DNA of 5,857 nt from Dehalococcoidia bacterium (GTDB lineage: Bacteria; Chloroflexota; Dehalococcoidia; SZUA-161; SpSt-899): positions 1 through 5,857 of the forward strand of contig JALPXQ010000073.1 in assembly GCA_023271515.1 (NCBI GenBank). The letters are read 5' to 3'. This document shows positions 1 through 4,999 of this stretch, one piece after another (within the stretch, counting starts at the first letter, position 1; each line of letters starts with the position of its first letter). The translations under genes were made by a program, and so were the position numbers. The notes beneath the pieces were generated by a model. It did no database searches. It was not told the DNA's origin and worked only from the letters and a program-made list of their open reading frames with translations.

Positions 1-113
1 TGGGCAAGGCCAAAAAACAAAAATACGAGCTGGATAATAAAACAAGGCATAAAGAAGCTATCAGAGAAGCAACAGGAAGAATTAAACTCTTTATTAGGTG
101 GGTAAAATGGTGA
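1..113 (+). CDS. 3' end of an upstream gene, frame uncertain (partial)
   Basis: Two forward frames are open from the window edge. One ends at TAA 103-105 and would give a C-terminus finishing LSEKQQEELNSLLGG. The other ends at TGA 111-113, overlapping the next gene's ATG at 107, and would finish GRIKLFIRWVKW. Both are lysine-rich and compositionally alike, so I cannot choose between them. Either would put an upstream gene directly against the radical SAM gene, as in an operon or a multi-gene cassette. I recognise no family in either fragment. No GTT box or attC-like structure occurs in these bases, so a cassette containing the radical SAM gene would begin upstream of the window. Confidence 0.35.
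   Translation, partial: GKAKKQKYELDNKTRHKEAIREATGRIKLFIRWVKW
96..101 (+). promoter_or_regulatory. Ribosome binding site of the radical SAM gene
   Basis: AGGTGG lies 5 nt before the ATG at 107. It overlaps the alternative in-frame GTG at 98, which therefore cannot use it. This favours ATG 107 as the start. Confidence 0.6.
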
Positions 114-994
114 ATAAAATCCAAGTAAAATCAATTTTGAATAAGCACAAAAAACGAGATGACTGGTTCTTAGATGATTACTCAGTAAATCCCTATTCTG
201 GATGTTCTTTTAACTGTATTTACTGCTACATAAGAGGAAGCAAATATGGGGAGAATATGGCAAAAACATTCTCAGCAAAGGTAAATGCTCCCGAACTTCT
301 GGAAAAGCAACTCTCAAGAAGAGCAAAGAAAGAAGAATATGGGATTATTGCTCTTTCATCATCAACTGAACCTTATATGCCAATTGAAGAAAAATTGAAA
401 CTCACAAGAAGATTGCTTATGATAATTTTGAAATATAAATTTCCTGTGGAGGTGGCAACAAAATCAAAGCTTGTCTTGAGAGATCTGGATATATTAAGAG
501 AGATTGATAAAAATGCAATCTTGCCCACGGATTTAGAACCAAAACTGAAACATGGAGCTATTATCTCCTTTTCCATTTCAACCCTGGATGAGAAACTGGC
601 AAAGATTCTTGAACGAGGAGCACCTAAACCAATTGAAAGATTAGAAACAATGAAGAAGTGTAAAGAGGAAGGATTTTTCACAGGGGTGTGTTTTATTCCA
701 GTTCTGCCGTTTTTATCAGATTCTGAAGAACAACTTGATGAAACGATAAGAACAGTAAAAGAATATGGGGCGGATTTTATTTTCGTTGGCGGATTAACTT
801 TATTTGGTAAAGGTCCGGCAGATTGTAAAACACTTTACTACAAATTCTTAGAGAAGTATTATCCTGATCTTGTGTCAAAATATAAAAGTCTGTATAGAAT
901 CTTTTTTGCTCCATCAAAAGAGTATCAAAAAGAACTGGAGGAAAAATCAAAAAGGTTGTGTGGAAAATATGGAATTAAGAATAGAATTGTTTAG
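107..994 (+). CDS. Radical SAM protein, SplB-like (COG1533 group)
   Basis: The product is 295 residues. Near the N-terminus it carries the motif YSGCSFNCIYCYIR, with Cys33, Cys37 and Cys40 in CX3CX2C spacing. These would bind the [4Fe-4S] cluster that cleaves S-adenosylmethionine. The context NPYSGC...YCY, the later ALSSSTEPYMPIEEKLKLTRRLL stretch and the C-terminal LCGKYGI are typical of the SplB-related COG1533 proteins, often annotated as 'DNA repair photolyase'. That name comes from distant similarity to spore photoproduct lyase; the substrate here is unknown. No membrane segment or signal peptide is visible. The start at ATG 107 is chosen over GTG 98 because AGGTGG sits 5 nt upstream. 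The stop is followed after 53 nt by attC 1, so the gene may be integron cargo, but the left boundary of its cassette is outside the window. Confidence 0.85.
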   Translation: MVNKIQVKSILNKHKKRDDWFLDDYSVNPYSGCSFNCIYCYIRGSKYGENMAKTFSAKVNAPELLEKQLSRRAKKEEYGIIALSSSTEPYMPIEEKLKLTRRLLMIILKYKFPVEVATKSKLVLRDLDILREIDKNAILPTDLEPKLKHGAIISFSISTLDEKLAKILERGAPKPIERLETMKKCKEEGFFTGVCFIPVLPFLSDSEEQLDETIRTVKEYGADFIFVGGLTLFGKGPADCKTLYYKFLEKYYPDLVSKYKSLYRIFFAPSKEYQKELEEKSKRLCGKYGIKNRIV

Positions 995-1047
995 CGGCTT
1001 CGGGGCGGAACGCTTCGTCGCTTCGCTCCTCGCCCTCACTCGTTCGG
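995..1047 (+). other. GC-rich, TTCG-rich spacer before attC 1
   Basis: This stretch is much richer in G and C than the AT-rich genes around it and repeats CTTCG/GTTCG-type words. It contains short self-complementary pieces (GCG-GAA-CGC at its start and a GGGCG/CGCCC pair). It joins directly onto the left arm of attC 1. It is most simply an extended left flank of that recombination site, because the other two sites also have left arms reaching beyond the core box. Its pairing partner, the start of the same cassette, is not in the window. I see no convincing reading frame in it. Confidence 0.45.
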
Positions 1048-1133
1048 GTCATATAACAGCGGATAAAAGGGAAATCTTTGATTTCCCCAAATTGCCTTCG
1101 GCAACTTCTTTTATCCGCAAACCGTTATATGAC
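1048..1133 (+). repeat. attC-like integron recombination site 1
   Basis: Outer arms GTCATATAAC (1048-1057) and GTTATATGAC (1124-1133) are perfect reverse complements. Inside them GCGGATAAAAG (1059-1069) pairs perfectly with CTTTTATCCGC (1108-1118). One base separates the two stems on the left and five (AAACC) on the right. The centre holds two hairpins: GGAAATC/GATTTCC around TTT, and TTGCC/GGCAA around TTC. This is the imperfect inverted-repeat layout of attC. The right box GTTATAT deviates at one position from the usual GTTRRRY. It lies between the radical SAM gene and the restriction-modification genes, in the orientation expected for a site at the 3' end of a cassette. Confidence 0.8.
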
Positions 1134-1198
1134 ATGCCATTCGATATTAAATCATGTATAGAAAACAAGATTCAATTAATAATGGGAGATAATTGAAA

Positions 1199-2803
1199 AT
1201 GAGTCAACTACCATTGTTTGGTAAGGAAGAGAAAAAGTTAATTAACTTAAAAGAGGCTAGCGTTTGGGCCTCTCGATATCTAAACCGTAAAGTAACAATT
1301 TCAAATATCTCATATTTAGTTCAATACGGAAGAATAAAGAAATACGGGAGCGATGGAAATCCTTTGATAGATACAGATGAATTAAAAAATTATTACGACT
1401 CTTACGATAAAGAAAAACGGTGGAAGAAAATATTAGGTGAAGACCTTAATTGGCATCTATCATTTGTAGAATATAAAGAATCAGAAAGGACAAAGCATGT
1501 CCATAGATTGCATCCGTATAAAGGCAAATTTATCCCTCAACTAGTAGAATATTTCCTTGATTCTCATACTGATAAATTCAAAAAAGAGATTTATTTTCAC
1601 GAAGGAGATATAGTTCTTGACCCTTTCTGTGGAAGTGGGACAACTTTGGTTCAGGCAAATGAATTGGGTATGCATGCTATCGGTATAGATATCTCTGCTT
1701 TCAATGCTATGATTAGTAATACAAAAGTGGAAAAACATAATATCTCATTGCTTGAAGAAGCAATTCATCAGTTAACATTAAAACTAAATGATTTTCAAAA
1801 AACCAGAAATAACATTGCATTTGAAGAACATCTACTTTCTGAATTGGCAAAATTTAATTATAAATATTTTCCATCGCCAGAATATAAGAGAAAAGTAAGG
1901 AAAGGGGAAATCAACGAAGAAGAATATGCAAAAGCAAAAGAAAAAGAATTTTTTAAAACTTATTATGCTTTAGTTGAAAAATATCAAATTAAAATTAATC
2001 AAGATAGAGATAATACATTCTTAGATAAATGGTTTTTATTTCCTGTTAGAGAAGAAATAGATTTTCTGTTTGGTGAATTAAAAAAAATAGATAACAAAGA
2101 TATAAAAGTAGTGTTGGCGATTATATTAAGCAGAACCGTTCGTTCTTGTAGAGCAACCACACATGCTGACTTGGCAACCTTGAAACAGCCTGTTACAAAA
2201 ACGTATTACTGCAAAAAACACGGTAAGATATGCAAACCCATATTTTCTATCAAAGGGTGGTGGCAAAGATATACTACCGATACTTTATATCGTCTTAAAA
2301 AATTGGATAAGTTAAGAACAAACACATTTCAAATTTGTTTATCAGGGGATAGCAGGAGAATAGATATTTATGAAGAAATTAAAAGGAGAAAACCAGAACT
2401 TGCATCAATATTATTAAAACAAAAGATAAGGGGAATTTTTTCAAGTCCACCTTATGTTGGGCTTATTGATTATCATGAGCAACACGCATATGCTTACGAA
2501 TTATTCGGCTTTAAACGAAGGGATGAATTAGAGATAGGTCCTCTATATAAAGGTTACGGGGAGGAGGCAAGGGACTCTTATATTAGAGGCATAGCTGAGG
2601 CTCTAATAAATTGTAAAAAGTATCTTCAAAAAAATTGTGACATATTCTTGGTAGCTAATGATAAATACAACCTTTATCCTAAGATTGCTGAGAGAGCCTC
2701 TATGAAAATTGTAAACCAATTTAAGAGGCCTGTGCTTAACAGGGTAGAAAAAGATAGAAATTCCGCTTATGCAGAGACAATATTTCACTTAAAGGAAAGA
2801 TAA
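1199..2803 (+). CDS. Type II DNA methyltransferase (amino-type, N4-cytosine likely)
   Basis: This 534-residue protein would methylate the recognition site cut by the enzyme encoded next. Residues about 17-62 look like a MerR/excisionase-type helix-turn-helix (LKEASVWASRYL...GNPLIDTDEL). HPYKGKF lies at 105-111. The SAM-binding motif I, DPFCGSGT, is at 141-148 and the catalytic SPPY at 416-419. Motif I precedes the catalytic motif with a long insert between them, which resembles the alpha-type order with the target-recognition region in the middle. SPPY favours N4-cytosine methylation. A Cys338-His341-Cys345 cluster in the insert could bind metal. ATG 1199 is preferred, with GGGAG at 1184-1188; an in-frame TTG at 1193 is the alternative. 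The HTH could also autoregulate the operon, which is inference. It is the first gene of its cassette. Confidence 0.88.
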   Translation: MSQLPLFGKEEKKLINLKEASVWASRYLNRKVTISNISYLVQYGRIKKYGSDGNPLIDTDELKNYYDSYDKEKRWKKILGEDLNWHLSFVEYKESERTKHVHRLHPYKGKFIPQLVEYFLDSHTDKFKKEIYFHEGDIVLDPFCGSGTTLVQANELGMHAIGIDISAFNAMISNTKVEKHNISLLEEAIHQLTLKLNDFQKTRNNIAFEEHLLSELAKFNYKYFPSPEYKRKVRKGEINEEEYAKAKEKEFFKTYYALVEKYQIKINQDRDNTFLDKWFLFPVREEIDFLFGELKKIDNKDIKVVLAIILSRTVRSCRATTHADLATLKQPVTKTYYCKKHGKICKPIFSIKGWWQRYTTDTLYRLKKLDKLRTNTFQICLSGDSRRIDIYEEIKRRKPELASILLKQKIRGIFSSPPYVGLIDYHEQHAYAYELFGFKRRDELEIGPLYKGYGEEARDSYIRGIAEALINCKKYLQKNCDIFLVANDKYNLYPKIAERASMKIVNQFKRPVLNRVEKDRNSAYAETIFHLKER

Positions 2804-2804
2804 A

Positions 2805-3578
2805 ATGACTCTTACAAGAGAACAAATAAAAAGAATTGAAGGTGTTATCAAGGAAAGTCTAAGGAATAAGTTTTACTCATACAAACCAGAGACAAGTAAT
2901 ATGCCTTTTCATTTTCGGTTGCTTGGTCGAGATAGAATGGCATTATTTTCTTTTATCCATTCGTTGAATACCACTTTTGGTACTTCAATTTTTGAGCCTG
3001 TAGCTGAAACTCTGGCAAGTTTAAACTTTTCTATTGCACAGAAAAAGTATGTGGTAGGAAACGAAATAAGTGAATTAGCCCAAACAGAAATTAACCATAT
3101 TATGAATGAATTAACAGTTGGACATACACCTAACAAAAAAGAGGAGATAGAAAAGATACGGAAGGTTTGCAATAAAGGAGCAATGAACAAAATAAAAACT
3201 GTAAAGGTGGATTTATTTGTCCAGTGCGATGATGGAACTGTCCATTTATTTGATTTAAAAACAGCTAAACCAAATATTAGCAATTTCAAAGATTTTAAAA
3301 GAACATTATTGGAGTGGGTAGCGATTTTTCTATTAAAACATCCGGATGCGAAGGTTAATTCATATATTGCGATTCCTTATAATCCTTATGAACCAAAGCC
3401 GTATGAGAGATGGACACTTAAAGGGATGTTAGATTTAGACAGAGAATTGAAAGTTGCAAAGGAATTCTGGGATTTTCTTGGTGGTGATGAGGCATATTCA
3501 GAACTGTTGGATTGTTTTGAAAGAGCGGGTATTGAACTGAGACCCGAAATTGATAAATATTTCTCAAAATTCAAATAG
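2805..3578 (+). CDS. TdeIII-family Type II restriction endonuclease
   Basis: The product is 257 residues and would cleave unmethylated DNA at the site protected by the upstream methyltransferase. The sequence matches what I know of the TdeIII family, named for a Treponema denticola enzyme: an N-terminal FHFRLLGRDRMALFSFIHSL block (about 36-54), the FEPVA stretch, and a C-terminal block ending ELRPEIDKYFS. The PD-(D/E)XK-type nuclease centre is visible as Asp136 in KVDLF followed by Asp150-Leu-Lys152 in FDLKTAKPN. The length is full and the centre intact, so the gene looks functional. ATG 2805 starts 1 nt after the methyltransferase stop, with AAGGAAAG at 2792-2799 as ribosome binding site, so the pair is probably co-transcribed. 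I recall GGNCC as the TdeIII specificity, but transferring it here is only a guess. Confidence 0.87.
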   Translation: MTLTREQIKRIEGVIKESLRNKFYSYKPETSNMPFHFRLLGRDRMALFSFIHSLNTTFGTSIFEPVAETLASLNFSIAQKKYVVGNEISELAQTEINHIMNELTVGHTPNKKEEIEKIRKVCNKGAMNKIKTVKVDLFVQCDDGTVHLFDLKTAKPNISNFKDFKRTLLEWVAIFLLKHPDAKVNSYIAIPYNPYEPKPYERWTLKGMLDLDRELKVAKEFWDFLGGDEAYSELLDCFERAGIELRPEIDKYFSKFK

Positions 3579-3593
3579 TGAGCAAAAAGAAGA

Positions 3594-3693
3594 AATGGCA
3601 CGTCGTATAACACAGCATAAAAGGTTCGTGCCTTACGGCACTCACCCAAATTTTTGCTTCGCAAAAACTTCTTTTATGCTGGGAACGTTAGAT
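3594..3693 (+). repeat. attC-like integron recombination site 2
   Basis: The core runs from GTATAAC (3605-3611) to GTTAGAT (3687-3693), the latter a perfect GTTRRRY box. CAGCATAAAAG (3613-3623) pairs perfectly with CTTTTATGCTG (3671-3681). One base separates the boxes on the left and five (GGAAC) on the right, the same asymmetry as site 1. Two central hairpins are GTGCC/GGCAC around TTAC and TTTTTGC/GCAAAAA around TTC, joined by the CAAA linker also found in site 1. The left arm is extended: 3594-3611 matches the complement of its own cassette's 5' end (1124-1141) at 16 of 18 positions, whereas it fits the following cassette's start poorly. The extended arm begins 15 nt after the endonuclease stop codon. 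Confidence 0.85.
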
Positions 3694-3731
3694 GAAATTG
3701 CGGCAAAAAAGATTATAGTGGAGATTAGATA

Positions 3732-3986
3732 ATGAAACCTATACGTCTTTCTGGACATGCTCGTTCACAATTGCCTTTTCGAGGAGTAACAGAAGAAGAA
3801 ATTAAGGAAACAATACAGTCTGAAACCTGGTCACCAGCCGAATTAGGACGGCTGGAATGTCGTAAGGATTTTCCTTTTGGTAAAGAGTGGAATAAAAAAG
3901 TGTATGCAACAAAACAAGTGCGTCCAATTTTTGTGGAAGAAGCTACTGAAATCATAGTTGTTACAGTGTATAGCTACTATTTTTGA
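3732..3986 (+). CDS. DUF4258 family small protein, putative toxin
   Basis: The product is 84 residues with the pattern of the DUF4258 family: a conserved histidine near the N-terminus (SGHARSQL, His9), an RG turn followed by an acidic helix (FRGVTEEEIKETI, 16-28), and a C-terminal strand pair ending EIIVVTVYSYYF. DUF4258 proteins are small and commonly regarded as RelE-like toxin candidates; I see no independent proof of toxicity here. ATG 3732 has a modest GTGGAG site at 3718-3723. The following DUF2283 gene starts 14 nt after this stop and its ribosome binding site touches the stop codon, suggesting coupled translation. A toxin-first order with a small partner protein on the same cassette fits an addiction module. 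No catalytic mechanism is claimed. Confidence 0.75.
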   Translation: MKPIRLSGHARSQLPFRGVTEEEIKETIQSETWSPAELGRLECRKDFPFGKEWNKKVYATKQVRPIFVEEATEIIVVTVYSYYF

Positions 3987-3993
3987 AAGGAGG
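3986..3993 (+). promoter_or_regulatory. Ribosome binding site of the DUF2283 gene
   Basis: AAAGGAGG is a near-perfect Shine-Dalgarno sequence 7 nt before ATG 4001. It begins on the last base of the DUF4258 stop codon. It rules out the longer in-frame TTG start at 3983, which lies upstream of it. Confidence 0.8.
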
Positions 3994-4000
3994 CAAGGTT

Positions 4001-4216
4001 ATGAGAATCACTTATGACCCAGAAGTAGACGCTCTCTATATTCGTTTCCAGGAGACTACAGTTACAACCCAACATCTTGCAGAGGGGTTGGCTGCGGATT
4101 ACGACGCTGATGGGCATTTAGCAGGGATTGAAATATTAGATGTAGTTAAACGTCTGGGAGATAGAGATGTGTTTAAACAAGTGATATTAGAAGATGTTGC
4201 CTTAGCTCATCATTGA
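4001..4216 (+). CDS. DUF2283 family small protein, putative antitoxin
   Basis: The product is 71 residues and is a clear DUF2283 protein: MRITYDPEVDALYIRF at 1-16, then LAEGLAADYDADGHLAG and IEILDV (about 26-48), the acidic core repeated throughout this family. Its biochemical role is not established. DUF2283 genes are often found next to DUF4258 genes, which is why the pair is annotated as a possible toxin-antitoxin unit; assigning this member as the antitoxin is inference. The near-perfect AAAGGAGG gives it a stronger translation signal than its partner, which would suit an antitoxin made in excess. The gene ends 33 nt before the extended left arm of attC 3. Confidence 0.78.
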   Translation: MRITYDPEVDALYIRFQETTVTTQHLAEGLAADYDADGHLAGIEILDVVKRLGDRDVFKQVILEDVALAHH

Positions 4217-4249
4217 TTAACTGTTTCAATGTGACAGAAGAAGAATTTT

Positions 4250-4349
4250 GCAACTTCATCTAACAGCAGGTTTACAACGCTATCGCTAAATGCGAAATCT
4301 TATCCAAACCAACCAGCCAAAAACTTCGTAAACCTGCGAAACGTTAGGC
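4250..4349 (+). repeat. attC-like integron recombination site 3
   Basis: This is the most canonical of the three sites: ATCTAAC (4258-4264) fits RYYYAAC and GTTAGGC (4343-4349) fits GTTRRRY. GCAGGTTTAC (4266-4275) pairs perfectly with GTAAACCTGC (4328-4337). One base separates the boxes on the left and five (GAAAC) on the right. The centre has one weak hairpin (TCGC/GCGA) and otherwise little pairing, unlike the double hairpins of sites 1 and 2. The left arm extends to 4250 and matches the complement of its own cassette's start (3687-3701) at 14 of 15 positions. Confidence 0.87.
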
Positions 4350-4368
4350 GACATTTTGCTCGACGGAC

Positions 4369-4374
4369 AGGAGG
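4369..4374 (+). promoter_or_regulatory. Ribosome binding site of the unknown cassette gene
   Basis: A perfect AGGAGG lies 7 nt before ATG 4382, within the short cassette leader. It fixes the start and supports real expression of the gene. Confidence 0.8.
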
Positions 4375-4381
4375 TTAAAAA

Positions 4382-4906
4382 ATGAGCCCCTTTAATGAAA
4401 ACAAAAATCCTTTGAAGGATTTATTGAATACATCTTGGGAGATTTGGGATTTCCTGAAAGAGAAGGCAGGTCTTGATGTCAGAAATTATGACTTACATAT
4501 TGTTGAAGAACTTTGTAAGGGATTAAGCATTCCCTTACCTTGCAGAGACATCAAAATGGAACTTCGGAAGCGAAATATTTCTCCAGAACTTTTTATAGGA
4601 GCCTTTTTTAAAGCTATCCAGCCCTATGCTCAAATGACGGCTGACCTCTGTGTATTTTTCTATTTGCATGGTGTCAAAAGGACTAATAGAGAGATGAAGA
4701 TACTTTTTGATTTTGGAAAAGGTCCAGAAGATTTGGGATTTGATCTTAAACACTTCAGAGAAATTCTTTGGAAGTATAGAAAGATTTCTCAATATGTAGC
4801 TATTTATGGCTGGAACCATAATACCTTGTGGAGCCTTGCGGAAATATTTAGGGACTTTTGGCGATATAACCCTCAAGACACTAATGCAGAGGATTGGTTA
4901 TCTTGA
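4382..4906 (+). CDS. Hypothetical cassette protein, 174 residues
   Basis: I do not recognise this family. The product begins MSPFNENKNPLKDLL and ends NAEDWLS. It appears mostly helical, with alternating charged and aromatic residues, no signal peptide and no obvious membrane helix; a hydrophobic stretch around residues 76-100 (ELFIGAFFKAI...CVFFYLHG) could be a buried helix pair. Four cysteines are scattered without a metal-binding spacing. A perfect AGGAGG precedes the ATG, and base composition matches the other cassette genes. Its stop codon lies within a few bases of the boundary with the insertion sequence, so the C-terminus may be native or shortened by the insertion. Being single-gene cargo beside restriction-modification and toxin-antitoxin cassettes, a defence or stress role is possible but unsupported by any motif. 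Confidence 0.7.
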   Translation: MSPFNENKNPLKDLLNTSWEIWDFLKEKAGLDVRNYDLHIVEELCKGLSIPLPCRDIKMELRKRNISPELFIGAFFKAIQPYAQMTADLCVFFYLHGVKRTNREMKILFDFGKGPEDLGFDLKHFREILWKYRKISQYVAIYGWNHNTLWSLAEIFRDFWRYNPQDTNAEDWLS

Positions 4907-4972
4907 CAATGTTAAATTAGGTTTCCATTCTATGGCTAGGTCTAGCATTCCATGGGGAGAAGTGGTATCCTT

Positions 4973-4994
4973 CTGTCTGTAAGCTGACAGGAGG
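4973..4994 (+). promoter_or_regulatory. Transposase ribosome binding site with overlapping hairpin
   Basis: AGGAGG (4989-4994) sits 5 nt before the TTG start at 5000. CTGTC (4973-4977) can pair with GACAG (4986-4990), and the stem covers the first two bases of the ribosome binding site. Such a stem could lower translation, a common way insertion sequences limit transposase made from outside transcripts. The effect is inferred, and the stem is only 5 bp. Confidence 0.4.
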
Positions 4995-4999
4995 CACCA

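Larger units (their letters stand above)
1125..3687 (+). mobile_element. Integron gene cassette carrying a restriction-modification system
   Basis: The boundaries are placed at the G/TT crossover points of the right boxes of attC 1 (1124/1125) and attC 2 (3687/3688). The cassette's 5' end (GTT 1124 through 1141) is complementary to the left arm of attC 2 (3594-3611) at 16 of 18 positions, as expected of sequences joined in the circular form of one cassette. It holds two same-strand genes 1 nt apart, a methyltransferase and its restriction enzyme. That makes it long compared with the usual single-gene cassette. The leader before the first gene is only 74 nt and shows no clear promoter, so expression may rely on read-through or a weak internal promoter. 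Confidence 0.8.
3688..4343 (+). mobile_element. Integron gene cassette with a DUF4258/DUF2283 pair
   Basis: The cassette is bounded by the crossover points in attC 2 and attC 3 and is 656 bp long. Its 5' end (GTT 3687 through 3701) is complementary to the left arm of attC 3 (4250-4264) at 14 of 15 positions. The single mismatch, A-C on this strand, becomes a G-T wobble on the bottom strand, the one integrases recombine. The 44-nt leader shows no clear promoter. The two small genes inside are nearly contiguous and read toward the attC, as in typical cassettes. Confidence 0.82.
4344..4906 (+). mobile_element. Integron gene cassette with an unknown gene (3' end not seen)
   Basis: The cassette begins at the crossover of attC 3. 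It has a 38-nt leader and then one gene. No attC follows the gene within the window. Instead the sequence passes into GC-rich insertion-sequence DNA, so the element probably landed between the gene and its attC, or inside the attC. By the rule seen in the two upstream cassettes, the missing site should carry a left arm close to GCAAAATGTCGCCTAAC. Confidence 0.6.

Noticed and set aside
1048..1133. Rho-independent terminator, riboswitch or structured RNA
   Set aside because: The structure has no following T-run, and the same box-stem-spacer layout recurs after unrelated cargo with cassette-specific arms, which fits attC instead.
870..1196. 108-codon forward reading frame across the end of the radical SAM gene and attC 1
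   Set aside because: It overlaps a convincing gene out of frame and then reads through the attC stem-loops. The last 20 codons (ATG 1134) have no ribosome binding site.
3550..3732. 60-codon forward reading frame crossing attC 2
   Set aside because: It starts inside the endonuclease gene and translates the recombination-site hairpins. No ribosome binding site or family resemblance supports it.
1048..4349. CRISPR array or REP-type dispersed repeat
   Set aside because: There are only three copies, 0.6-2.6 kb apart, with divergent sequence but a shared architecture. No regular spacers or cas genes are present.
4911..4917. GTTAAAT as the right box of a fourth attC
   Set aside because: It fits GTTRRRY by sequence, but there is no paired inner stem or matching left arm upstream, so it is chance.
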